Shown piece by piece: positions 1 to 8,252 of a stretch of DNA of 64,000 nucleotides. Origin of the DNA: Halomarinibacterium sp034670265 (GTDB lineage Bacteria; Bacteroidota; Bacteroidia; Flavobacteriales; Flavobacteriaceae); assembly GCA_034670265.1 (NCBI GenBank), contig JAXMNU010000005.1, positions 124,001-188,000 on the forward strand, given 5' to 3'. The notes beneath the pieces are model-generated. The model did not search any database. It saw nothing but the letters and a program-made list of their open reading frames with translations, and was not told the DNA's origin. A program made the translations under genes and the position numbers. Numbering within the stretch: position 1 is the stretch's first letter; each line of letters opens with the position of its first letter.

Positions 1-1149
1 TTCGGAAATGATGTGCTACTACCCTTTTCCATAGAGGATACATTTGAGCTGAAGGATATCCCTTTCTACATCATTCTTGGGATTATTGCTGGTTTTGTCT
101 CGATCTATTTCACTGAAATGTACGAACGCATTCAGAAATTTTTCGACAAAATTGGCTCCCCCATCAAACGTCTTATTATTGGTGGATTGGGTATTGGAGT
201 ACTCGTTTATTTTATCCCACCATTATATGGTGAAGGGTTCGATGTGATGAACAATTTGGTACAAGGAAATCCTGAAGCCGCTTTGCAAAATAATTTTCTC
301 GATTTAGATTTATCAAATAGCTGGACCGTTATAGGGTTATTGGGCGGTTTGGTGATTTTTAAAGTGATTGCAACCTCTCTCACCTTTGGAGCTGGCGGCG
401 TGGGGGGTATTTTTGCTCCTACCTTGTTTATGGGAAGTATCATGGGCTATACAGTCGCTAAAATTTTAAATCAGTTAGGATTATCTTTCAATATTTCTGA
501 AAGTAATTTTACTTTAGTGGGAATGACAGGTGTTATGGCTGGTGTACTTCATGCGCCTTTAACTGCAATCTTCTTGATTGCCGAAGTAACAGGTGGTTAC
601 GAACTTTTTATACCGCTAATGATTACTGCAGCGATCTCTTTTTCTATAACCAAATACTTCCATCCTCATTCGGTTTATACCATGGAATTAGGTCGAAAAG
701 GGGAGCTTATTACACATAACAAAGACCACGCAGTACTTACGTTAATGGATATTCAATCTGTTGTGGAGCAAAATTTTATTCCTATTAATCCCGAAATGAC
801 TCTCGGAGATATTGTACATAAAGCGGTAGTAAAATCTAACCGAAACATTTTCCCTGTTGTACATCCTGAAACCAATACATTGGAAGGAATTATATTACTT
901 GACGACCTCCGCCCAGTAATGTTTGATCAAAGTTTATATGCTGAAGTTATTGCTAGAGATCTCATGCAAAATCCAATAGCCATTATAGATTTGGAAAAAG
1001 ATAAAATGACAGATGTGATGAAAAAATTTCAAGATTCGGGTGCATGGAATTTGCCAGTTATTTCACAAAATTGTTATTTTGGATTTGTGTCAAAATCAAA
1101 ACTATTAACGGCATACAGAAGAAAATTAATTGATTTTTCAGGAAAATAA
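1..1149 (+). CDS. ClC-family chloride channel/antiporter with CBS domains, 5'-truncated by the window
   Basis: The open frame runs in from base 1, so the true start lies before the window; the first in-window start-like codon (GTG at 13) is mid-protein. The visible part is the second half of a ClC membrane domain. The family selectivity-filter stretch GAGGVGGIFAP lies near residue 125, followed by hydrophobic helices. The last ~130 residues are a cytoplasmic tail that looks like a pair of CBS domains, which in this family bind adenine nucleotides. ClC proteins move chloride, or exchange chloride for protons, across the inner membrane. The stop codon directly abuts the next ATG, so the two genes are probably co-transcribed. 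The family call is secure; channel versus antiporter cannot be decided from this fragment. Confidence 0.9.
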   Translation, partial: FGNDVLLPFSIEDTFELKDIPFYIILGIIAGFVSIYFTEMYERIQKFFDKIGSPIKRLIIGGLGIGVLVYFIPPLYGEGFDVMNNLVQGNPEAALQNNFLDLDLSNSWTVIGLLGGLVIFKVIATSLTFGAGGVGGIFAPTLFMGSIMGYTVAKILNQLGLSFNISESNFTLVGMTGVMAGVLHAPLTAIFLIAEVTGGYELFIPLMITAAISFSITKYFHPHSVYTMELGRKGELITHNKDHAVLTLMDIQSVVEQNFIPINPEMTLGDIVHKAVVKSNRNIFPVVHPETNTLEGIILLDDLRPVMFDQSLYAEVIARDLMQNPIAIIDLEKDKMTDVMKKFQDSGAWNLPVISQNCYFGFVSKSKLLTAYRRKLIDFSGK

Positions 1150-1395
1150 ATGAAGTACTTTCTTATCATATTATTTATTGCCATAGTGGTCGCACTCATT
1201 ACGGGTTACTATATTAAACCTGAAGACCCAAAAACAGGTAATTTACTTATTGGGCTTTCTATTTCGGGATTGTTTTTAGTCCTCATGCCTTTGTTTGTCT
1301 ATCATCGCTGGAAAAATAAAAATGTGAAAGATTATATGCTTACTAAAGAAAATATCGAAAAAATGCAAGCTTATAGCAAAGACAAGAAGCTATAA
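1150..1395 (+). CDS. Small two-helix membrane protein, function unknown
   Basis: An 81-residue protein starting immediately after the ClC stop codon (TAAATG). Residues 1-22 and about 31-50 are hydrophobic and look like two transmembrane helices. The C-terminal 30 residues are basic and lysine-rich, so probably cytoplasmic. I do not recognise a family. Small hydrophobic proteins of this shape are common in flavobacteria. The zero-length spacing to the ClC gene makes translational coupling likely. A role with the channel is inference from position only. Confidence 0.6.
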   Translation: MKYFLIILFIAIVVALITGYYIKPEDPKTGNLLIGLSISGLFLVLMPLFVYHRWKNKNVKDYMLTKENIEKMQAYSKDKKL

Positions 1396-1455
1396 ATCAG
1401 AGGTTATATTAAAAAAAAATTAATAATTTCTTCTTTTTCGAGTCTATAAATATGC

Positions 1456-1463
1456 TACCTTTG
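1456..1463 (+). promoter_or_regulatory. -7 promoter box of the cold-shock gene
   Basis: TACCTTTG is a perfect match to the Bacteroidetes -7 consensus TAnnTTTG. It lies 29 bases before the ATG of the cold-shock gene, leaving an AT-rich leader of about 25 nt. Confidence 0.6.
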
Positions 1464-1492
1464 GTTTATTATTAATTTATTTTTTTATTACA

Positions 1493-1690
1493 ATGGAAGG
1501 AACAGTAAAGTTTTTTAACGAATCAAAAGGTTACGGATTCATCACAAACGATGAGACCGGAAAAGACATTTTCGTACATGTAACCGGACTTAATGGCGAA
1601 GCCCTTAACGAAGGAGACAAAGTAGAATATGAAGAAGAAGAAGGAAGAAAAGGAGTGGTAGCAGCGAAAGTTCGCGTTATTCACGACTAA
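1493..1690 (+). CDS. Cold-shock domain protein (CspA family)
   Basis: A 65-residue protein that is a single cold-shock OB-fold domain of the usual length. The RNA-binding motifs are present: RNP1 as KGYGFI (residues 10-15) and RNP2 as IFVHV (about 26-30). These proteins bind single-stranded RNA/DNA and melt RNA secondary structure during cold or growth transitions. The acidic EEEEG stretch near residue 50 is typical of flavobacterial copies. The gene is monocistronic, with its own perfect -7 box upstream and a strong terminator 27 bases downstream. Which paralogue it is cannot be told, so no symbol is given. Confidence 0.95.
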   Translation: MEGTVKFFNESKGYGFITNDETGKDIFVHVTGLNGEALNEGDKVEYEEEEGRKGVVAAKVRVIHD

Positions 1691-1716
1691 GATATATATG
1701 TAACTAACCGAATTTG

Positions 1717-1750
1717 AAACCCTCCCGAGTATTGCTTCGGAGGGTTTTTT
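1717..1750 (+). terminator. Rho-independent terminator after the cold-shock gene
   Basis: AAACCCTCC and GGAGGGTTT pair around a short loop and are followed by a T run. The T run overlaps the stop of the convergent tadA gene. Confidence 0.85.
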
Positions 1751-2204
1751 AGTTCAAGTTTCTTTTTTCAATAAAAAATCGTTTCAATAAATGCGATGTT
1801 TCCTCCTGCATGATTCCTCCTATCATTTCCGTTTTAGGATGAAGTTTGGTTTTTAAAGCAATACATCCTCTTTGCTTATCACGAGCCCCAAATACCACTT
1901 TAGAAATCTGACTCCAAAACAAAGCACCAGCACACATTTGGCAAGGTTCAAGAGTTACATAAAGTGTACAATCTTTTAAATATTTTCCTCCCAAAAAATT
2001 AGCTGCAGCAGTAATGGCCTGCATTTCGGCATGTGCCGTAACATCGTTTAATGCTTCCGTTAAATTATGTGCCCGTGCTATAATTTGATTCTTGCAGACG
2101 ACCAATGCACCAATAGGAATTTCGCCTTTTTCAAATGCAGCTTCAGCCTCCTGAAGGGCTTTTTTCATAAAGTAGGTATCATCGAAAGGTTGAAGCATTG
2201 TCAA
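1749..2204 (-). CDS. tadA: tRNA-specific adenosine deaminase
   Basis: A 151-residue zinc deaminase of the CDA fold. The catalytic signature is complete: HAE at residues 58-60 (zinc ligand and proton shuttle) and PCQMC at 87-91 (two cysteine ligands). TadA converts the wobble adenosine of tRNA-Arg(ACG) to inosine. Length and the N-terminal FMKKALQEAEAAFEKGEIPIG region fit TadA rather than cytidine or guanine deaminase. The start is either 2204 or the internal ATG at 2198 (MLQPFDD). The gene is convergent with the cold-shock gene and divergent from dxs, an arrangement common in flavobacteria. Confidence 0.88.
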   Translation of the reverse strand: MTMLQPFDDTYFMKKALQEAEAAFEKGEIPIGALVVCKNQIIARAHNLTEALNDVTAHAEMQAITAAANFLGGKYLKDCTLYVTLEPCQMCAGALFWSQISKVVFGARDKQRGCIALKTKLHPKTEMIGGIMQEETSHLLKRFFIEKRNLN

Positions 2205-2265
2205 AATCTTATGTTCAAAAATACAAAATCAAAAGGTCTTGATGATTAAAAAGTGGGAATAACTG

Positions 2266-2273
2266 TATCTTTG
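2266..2273 (+). promoter_or_regulatory. -7 promoter box of dxs, only 4 nt before the GTG
   Basis: TATCTTTG matches TAnnTTTG perfectly and ends four bases before the GTG at 2278. Transcription would start at or next to the GTG, so the mRNA would be nearly leaderless unless the TTG at 2290 is the true start. Confidence 0.55.
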
Positions 2274-2277
2274 TCTC

Positions 2278-4050
2278 GTGTCAAAAAAATTGTTAGATAG
2301 TATTCAATTTCCTGAAGATCTTCGGAAGCTATCCATTGATCAACTACCTCAACTTGCTCAAGAGTTACGTGATTTTATAATCAATATTGTGGCAACTAAA
2401 GAAGGGCATTTGGGTGCTAGTTTAGGTGTTATTGAACTTACCATTGCTTTACACTATGTTTTTGACACACCAAATGATCTTCTAGTTTGGGATGTAGGTC
2501 ATCAAGCATACGGACATAAAATTTTAACTGGAAGAAAGGATGTTTTCCATACAAATAGGCAATTAGGAGGCATAAGTGGTTTCCCAAAAAGAGAAGAGAG
2601 TGTTTACGACGCATTTGGTGTGGGTCACAGTAGTACGGCAATTTCTGCAACACTTGGAATGGCAATTGCAGCCCAGCTAAAAGGAGATTCTCAAAAGCAA
2701 CATTTAGCTGTGGTTGGTGATGCCTCTATTGCCAGCGGCATGGCCTTTGAAGCGTTGAATCATGCGGGTGTAACTAATACTAATTTATTAGTTGTTCTAA
2801 ACGATAACGCCATAGGAATTGATCCAAGTGTAGGGGCCTTAAAAGAATACTTAACAAAGGTTACATTAGAAAATACTCCAGAAACCGACAATATCTTTGA
2901 AGCATTAAACTTCACCTATGCTGGCCCAATTGATGGTCATGACATACATGCTTTAACTGAAGAATTTAATAGGCTAAAAAATGTGCCCGGACCCAAAATT
3001 TTGCATGTAATAACCACCAAAGGAAAAGGGCTTCGTCAAGCAGAGGAAGACCAAGTTACCTATCATGCACCTGGAAGGTTTGATGCAGATACAGGTGATT
3101 TAATTCCGAAAAGCAAAGAAATACTTCCTCCTAAATTTCAAGATGTATTTGGCAAAACGCTAGTTGAGTTGGCGTCGAAAAATGAAAAAATAGTCGCTAT
3201 TACTCCAGCGATGCCCACAGGAAGTTCCTTAAAATACATGATGGATGCATTTCCCGAAAGAGCTTTTGATGTTGGTATTGCAGAACAACACGCAGTAACA
3301 TTGGCGGCAGGCCTTACAACGCAGGGAATGATTGTTTTTTGCAATATATATTCTACTTTTTTACAGAGGGCCTATGACCAATTAATTCACGATGTATGTT
3401 TACAAAAGCTTCCTGTTATATTTTGCTTGGATAGAGCTGGAATTGTAGGTGAAGATGGCGCTACACATCACGGAATATTTGATTTAGCCTATTTACGATG
3501 TATTCCTAACTTGATTGTATTTGTTCCCCGAAACGAAGAGGAACTTCAAAATATATTATATACAGCACAATTAGGCATAAACAATCCTATAGCTATAAGA
3601 TATCCACGTGGAAGAGGAAAAATAATTGATTGGAAAAAACCCTATTCAAAAATTGAAATTTCAAAAGGAGTTTGTTTAAAAGAAGGAACTAAAATTGCTG
3701 TTCTCTCCATTGGAACCATTGCGAATAATGTTTCGGAAGCTATTGAGAAAATCCAGAATTCAAGTCAGATTGCACACTACGATTTACGGTTTGTGAAGCC
3801 ATTAGATGTGTCGTTGCTGCATACCATTTTCAAAAAATTTGATATTATAATCACCGTTGAAGACGGTGTTAAAAAAGGTGGTTTTGGCAGTGCCATTTTG
3901 GAGCTTTCATCTGAAAACAATTACAAATCAACCATACATTGTATTGGTATTCCAGATTTCTTTCCAGAGCATGGAACTGTTGGTCAACTTCAGGATTTAG
4001 CAGGCATTTCTTCAGAAAAAATAGCTAGAGTTCTCAAAAAATATCTTTAA
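2278..4050 (+). CDS. dxs: 1-deoxy-D-xylulose-5-phosphate synthase
   Basis: A 590-residue thiamine-diphosphate enzyme. It condenses pyruvate and glyceraldehyde 3-phosphate in the first step of the MEP isoprenoid pathway, in the cytoplasm. Visible landmarks are the N-terminal GHLGASLGVIELTIALHYVF region, DVGHQAYGHKILTGR, a TPP-binding region GDASIASGMAFEALN near residue 147 (most family members have GDG here), the central VGIAEQHAVTLAAGL segment, and the C-terminal transketolase domain. The protein is slightly shorter than typical copies (~620). The start is uncertain: GTG at 2278 gives MSKKLLDSI but sits almost at the predicted transcription start; TTG at 2290 is the alternative. The terminator after it is shared with the convergent protease. 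Confidence 0.95.
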   Translation: MSKKLLDSIQFPEDLRKLSIDQLPQLAQELRDFIINIVATKEGHLGASLGVIELTIALHYVFDTPNDLLVWDVGHQAYGHKILTGRKDVFHTNRQLGGISGFPKREESVYDAFGVGHSSTAISATLGMAIAAQLKGDSQKQHLAVVGDASIASGMAFEALNHAGVTNTNLLVVLNDNAIGIDPSVGALKEYLTKVTLENTPETDNIFEALNFTYAGPIDGHDIHALTEEFNRLKNVPGPKILHVITTKGKGLRQAEEDQVTYHAPGRFDADTGDLIPKSKEILPPKFQDVFGKTLVELASKNEKIVAITPAMPTGSSLKYMMDAFPERAFDVGIAEQHAVTLAAGLTTQGMIVFCNIYSTFLQRAYDQLIHDVCLQKLPVIFCLDRAGIVGEDGATHHGIFDLAYLRCIPNLIVFVPRNEEELQNILYTAQLGINNPIAIRYPRGRGKIIDWKKPYSKIEISKGVCLKEGTKIAVLSIGTIANNVSEAIEKIQNSSQIAHYDLRFVKPLDVSLLHTIFKKFDIIITVEDGVKKGGFGSAILELSSENNYKSTIHCIGIPDFFPEHGTVGQLQDLAGISSEKIARVLKKYL

Positions 4051-4088
4051 AAAAAATGAGCTTTTCAAATAATTTGAAAAGCCCATTT
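4051..4088. terminator. Bidirectional terminator between dxs and the M36 protease
   Basis: GCTTTTCAAA (4060-4069) pairs with TTTGAAAAGC (4073-4082). A-runs lie on the left and a short T-run on the right, so the stronger terminator signal is on the minus strand, behind the protease gene. Confidence 0.7.
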
Positions 4089-4107
4089 AAGAATTAGTAT
4101 TTTAATA

Positions 4108-6681
4108 TTACTTCATAATTAATTTTGAAGTATGAGAATAAGTCTCTCCTTCAATATTGATTAGATATATTCCAGTTGTTAATTTAGAAGCATCTAGTGT
4201 AGTAAGTGACCCTAAGTTAACTTTTTGTGAATAAACGGTTCTACCATTCATATCTACAATAGTTACATTAGTTTCACCTAAACTAATTTTTGATGCAATA
4301 TTTATTTGCCCATTAGATGGGTTAGGATAAACATTAAAATTATTGTCAAAATTTGCACTAGTAACACCTAGTAAACAAGTTCCCGCAGGAGGCAAATCAA
4401 AAGCTTCTACACCGTCTGTTGTTGATCCAGATGATCCTTGACTTGCGCTAAATCCAAGACCTCTTCGAGCGAAAGCTGCCCAAATGAGTTCACAATTTGC
4501 TCCAGCATTAGTTAAAAGGTCTGCTTGAAGAATAGCATCTCTACCATCTACAAATCCAGGACTACAAGCCTGTAACTTCATTCCATCCATTACTAGTTGT
4601 AGTGCAATATTGTTTCCTCCAGTTCCATTATAAATATCGGCATCAAAACCATATTGATCAATTAAATCCCAAGTCATTTCCCAAAGCATGGTTGCCCATA
4701 CAAATCCAACACCATGCGGAACAGTTACATTACCATTTACATCGGCATAAGTATAATCATTTACTCCAAAGTCTGTACTATAAGGAGCCTCTCTAATACC
4801 ATTAGGGTTGCTTGATGCATATGCAGCTAGTCCTCTAGCATCTTCAGGTTGATCCCCTGTTTGCATTGTTAACATTAATCCTAAATAATCACTCCATCCT
4901 TCTCCCATTTGTTCTTGATTATTTAAACAGTTAGTAACATTAGGTCCTCCTGTTAAACGGTTAGAAACTCCATGCCCATATTCGTGAACTACAATTTCGT
5001 TATCAAGAGAGCTATCTAAGTCTGGAGGAATATTTTCTCCTGAGATAGTTCCGTTTACTGTATTTAAAAGTGCTTCAGCTATAATTGCTTCACCGTCAAC
5101 ATCTGAAACCATAAACATTGGAATGGTAACAGAGGCTCCAACAGCTCCTGCTCCCATAACAATTGGAGCTCCAGCTACATTATTAACCATAATAACTGCT
5201 AGTGCACCTTCATTTTGAGCAGCAAGTCCCTTAAACCCAAATTCACATTCCCCTCTTCTAATTACAGCAATTTTTCCACTTAATGCTCCTCCATTAGTAA
5301 TAGGATCACAAGCATCATTAGGGTCTGTTGAGACTCCAGAGTCATCATCTTCAACAACAACTAAATCTTCTGTAAGAGGTGGGAAAGGAATTTCTCCTCC
5401 AAAACCAGCTGGCACACCTTGGTATACTCCAGCTAAAGGTCCATTATTTATGGTAAGGATATCTACAGGTCCAGCGCCTCCGCCATCCCAAATAAACATT
5501 TGCATTCTTGGGTTACTACCATCTGGTGGTGTAGAAAAGTTGGCATTGTTAGTACCAGAACCATCCTGAGTATCGGCATATACTTCGTCACTTCCGTTTC
5601 CTGGATTACCATAATTATTTTCTTGAAAGTTTCCACTTTCTTCATCAAAACCATACTGATATAATACATCGTGAATGATGTTATTCCAATAAAATAAATT
5701 TACCGTAGAGGCATCAACATAATTTGCAGGAGGTTGAGGTAGTCCAAAAGGAAAATCAAAATTTAAGGTTGCACCTCCGTCTGGAGAAGCCCCTGTACCG
5801 TTATTCCCATTTTGGTCTTCCATAGCCCAAACGTTGTTTCCTCTTGTAATGGTATACTCTGCACCGCCAACACCATCTGTATCATGCCACCCAAATGGGG
5901 AAGCAGTAGCATCTTCTGGACTAGTTACAATTACATCTGCTCCATCTACAGGGCTGCTAAAAGGCATTGGAAACACTCTATACTGAGCCCCTCCAATAGA
6001 AAATTCATTCTCATTTTTAAATAGGATACTATGCTCAACTTTGTGACTATGGCTTCCTGCGCCAAAATCACAACTCACTACCCAATCCATAGTATCAATA
6101 AGTTCACCAGATAATGCATCAATTCTAACACTATAATAGTGGCTAGCATCTAAAAGGTAAATACTTAAATCCCAAGACAAACGTAATGTTTGATCTGGCA
6201 TAGGTTGGTAAACAAGTTTTACTGGAATGTCATTTAGTGAAATATTCCCGTTAGTATATAAATAACTTAGACCATTATTTTCAATAAGGTCTAACTGAGA
6301 AGGAGAATCTATTCCTAAATTTTGTGCTGCGCTTATAATAGCCGCCTTAGCTGTTATTGAAGGAACTGAAGTATTCACCTTTGATGATGCATCATCAACA
6401 AAAGAAATATTAGAATTAACTACAGAGCCCGCTTTAATGGCAAAACTTGAAACAGAATTGAACACATCAATTCCGTTTATTGTTTGAGCTGCATAAACAT
6501 TGTTTACATTCATGCTTTTCGAAAAGCTTTGTGAGTAAACAGTTACCTGTTCTACATCTGCAGCAGTTAATCCTAACTGTGCTCGGTTGTTACTTAAATA
6601 CGATTGGATTACTTGAACATAATCCTGAGCTCCTGCTATGCTCACCGTAAGAAATGCAAGCAGGTAGAGTAATTTTTTCAT
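4108..6681 (-). CDS. Secreted M36 (fungalysin-type) zinc metalloprotease with PA insert and T9SS sorting domain
   Basis: An 857-residue exported peptidase. Residues 1-18 form a Sec signal peptide ending in AGAQ. A propeptide-like region (~20-200) precedes the catalytic domain. The zinc motif HEYGH is near residue 565, and GEGWSD near 592 supplies the third ligand as in family M36. A protease-associated (PA) domain is inserted around residues 440-560 (VIRRGECEFGFKGLAAQNEGA). The last ~80 residues (NVYPNPSNGQI to SKLIMK) are a type A C-terminal sorting domain for type IX secretion, so the protein is probably surface-anchored or released. Its likely job is extracellular protein degradation for nutrition. 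It is transcribed alone. Confidence 0.93.
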   Translation of the reverse strand: MKKLLYLLAFLTVSIAGAQDYVQVIQSYLSNNRAQLGLTAADVEQVTVYSQSFSKSMNVNNVYAAQTINGIDVFNSVSSFAIKAGSVVNSNISFVDDASSKVNTSVPSITAKAAIISAAQNLGIDSPSQLDLIENNGLSYLYTNGNISLNDIPVKLVYQPMPDQTLRLSWDLSIYLLDASHYYSVRIDALSGELIDTMDWVVSCDFGAGSHSHKVEHSILFKNENEFSIGGAQYRVFPMPFSSPVDGADVIVTSPEDATASPFGWHDTDGVGGAEYTITRGNNVWAMEDQNGNNGTGASPDGGATLNFDFPFGLPQPPANYVDASTVNLFYWNNIIHDVLYQYGFDEESGNFQENNYGNPGNGSDEVYADTQDGSGTNNANFSTPPDGSNPRMQMFIWDGGGAGPVDILTINNGPLAGVYQGVPAGFGGEIPFPPLTEDLVVVEDDDSGVSTDPNDACDPITNGGALSGKIAVIRRGECEFGFKGLAAQNEGALAVIMVNNVAGAPIVMGAGAVGASVTIPMFMVSDVDGEAIIAEALLNTVNGTISGENIPPDLDSSLDNEIVVHEYGHGVSNRLTGGPNVTNCLNNQEQMGEGWSDYLGLMLTMQTGDQPEDARGLAAYASSNPNGIREAPYSTDFGVNDYTYADVNGNVTVPHGVGFVWATMLWEMTWDLIDQYGFDADIYNGTGGNNIALQLVMDGMKLQACSPGFVDGRDAILQADLLTNAGANCELIWAAFARRGLGFSASQGSSGSTTDGVEAFDLPPAGTCLLGVTSANFDNNFNVYPNPSNGQINIASKISLGETNVTIVDMNGRTVYSQKVNLGSLTTLDASKLTTGIYLINIEGETYSHTSKLIMK

Positions 6682-6762
6682 AGTTTAGTTTTTAGTTAAT
6701 AATTAAGAGTGCTAAATATAGCAGAAATAAATTTAATCTCTGTTCTTTTAACATTCAGAAGG

Positions 6763-8094
6763 TCAAATTTTTCCATTCATCTTCTGAAAAAGAAGCAGCG
6801 CATTGCCATCAGTTAGTTTAGAAATGTAATTACAACTCGCCATAAGATAATCATACGTAGACTGAATTTCCTCCATATGTAGTTGCGAAACAGAAATGAG
6901 TAATTTATCGTAATGTCTCAACTGATGGTTTTGTTTTCTTTCGAAGGCTTGTGTAAATCCGTCCAATAGCGTAGTCAAAATTTTATACCCTGCTATCTCT
7001 TTTTCAATAACCTCTTGACTCTTATACACTTTTTCTACACTTACTTTAATAATGTCATCTATTTGCGACGTGTAATTGCAATGACCCAAAAGAGAATTGC
7101 CAAATGCTCCTTTTAAGATTTTTTCTTCATTTTTAATAAATACTGAAACTGCTTCTTCAATCAAGGTATTTATTGCTAAAGAACGTAGGTAAGCTAACCT
7201 ATCTGAAGCTTGCGATAGTTTACTATACTTCTTTTTCTGAAGCGTATCTTTTACAAGATTTACCAAATATTCTAAGGCAAAATCCTCTTCTATTAATCCT
7301 AAATTAATTCCGTCTTCAAAATCTATTAAGGTATAGCAAATATCGTCTGCGGCTTCAACCAGATACGTTAAGGGGTGTCGACTATATCTATTATCTGGAT
7401 TTTTAATCAACCCTAACTCATTGGCTACTTCATTAAAAAAGGAAACTTCACTCTGAAAGACTCCATATTTTTTATCGGCAATGTGCGTAGTTGGTTTTTT
7501 GGGAAGTGATTCCTTTGGGTATTTCATAAAAGCACCTAATGTAGCATAGGAAAGTCGTAAACCTCCTTCAACCCCATGCTTCGTTTCTGTCAAAATTTTA
7601 AAACCATTGGCATTGCCTTCAAAATCGACTAAATCTTGAAACTGTTTATCGGTGAGTTCTTTTTTGAATCTACTTCCATTTCCATTTAAAAAATAATCGC
7701 CTATCGCTTTTTCACCCGAATGACCAAATGGTGGATTTCCAATATCGTGGGCGAGGGATGCTGCTGCAACAATGGCTCCAAAATCATTAAAACGATAGCC
7801 ATGTGTTTTTTCTAAAAAGGGATGTTTTTCCAAAATGGCTTTCCCTACAGCTCTTCCTAAGGATCGCCCTACCACAGAAACCTCCAAACTATGCGTTAAT
7901 CGGGTATGTACAAAAGAAGTTTTTGACAGTGGAATTACTTGTGTTTTATCTTGAAGACTTCTAAAAGCGGAAGAAAAAATTATCCGGTCGTAATCAACTT
8001 CAAACCCCAATCGGGTTTCGTCTTGTTCTATTCGTAATCGTTTATTGGTGTCGCCTTGTCTTTTTAAAGAAAGGAGCTTTTCCCATTGCATCAT
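6763..8094 (-). CDS. dgt: Deoxyguanosinetriphosphate triphosphohydrolase (dGTPase)
   Basis: An HD-domain phosphohydrolase that cleaves dGTP to deoxyguanosine and triphosphate, affecting dNTP balance. The HD motif is intact: H of TRLTHSLEVS and the pair in SLAHDIGNPPFGHSGE. The N-terminal FRSLQDKTQVIPL segment is diagnostic of the dGTPase family. I place the start at ATG 8094 or 8091 (MMQWEKLLS), because the ten residues encoded further upstream do not look like the family. The gene diverges from the TonB receptor, so its promoter shares the 8095-8250 region with the heptamer array described there. Confidence 0.92.
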   Translation of the reverse strand: MMQWEKLLSLKRQGDTNKRLRIEQDETRLGFEVDYDRIIFSSAFRSLQDKTQVIPLSKTSFVHTRLTHSLEVSVVGRSLGRAVGKAILEKHPFLEKTHGYRFNDFGAIVAAASLAHDIGNPPFGHSGEKAIGDYFLNGNGSRFKKELTDKQFQDLVDFEGNANGFKILTETKHGVEGGLRLSYATLGAFMKYPKESLPKKPTTHIADKKYGVFQSEVSFFNEVANELGLIKNPDNRYSRHPLTYLVEAADDICYTLIDFEDGINLGLIEEDFALEYLVNLVKDTLQKKKYSKLSQASDRLAYLRSLAINTLIEEAVSVFIKNEEKILKGAFGNSLLGHCNYTSQIDDIIKVSVEKVYKSQEVIEKEIAGYKILTTLLDGFTQAFERKQNHQLRHYDKLLISVSQLHMEEIQSTYDYLMASCNYISKLTDGNALLLFQKMNGKI

Positions 8095-8151
8095 AGTGTG
8101 AAAATTGGAATTGCAAGATACCATTTTCAGAAAATTTTATAGGGATTAAAA

Positions 8152-8230
8152 CATAACATTTACATAACCTTGAAATGACCTAATCATAATCTTAGATTAA
8201 CACCAACTTTACAATACAAAGTCATCTTTG
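8152..8230 (+). promoter_or_regulatory. Pho-box-like heptamer array plus -7 box before the TonB receptor
   Basis: Six 7-mers start exactly every 11 bp at 8152, 8163, 8174, 8185, 8196 and 8207: CATAACA, CATAACC, AATGACC, CATAATC, ATTAACA and CTTTACA. A -7 box, CATCTTTG (one mismatch to TAnnTTTG), begins at 8223, 16 bp after the start of the last heptamer. The 11-bp direct-repeat architecture is that of PhoB/PhoP sites in other bacteria. The same spacing to the -7 box recurs at the porin and PiT promoters. That this is the flavobacterial Pho box is inference. Confidence 0.6.
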
Positions 8231-8252
8231 CCTCGTGAAATCATACATAATA

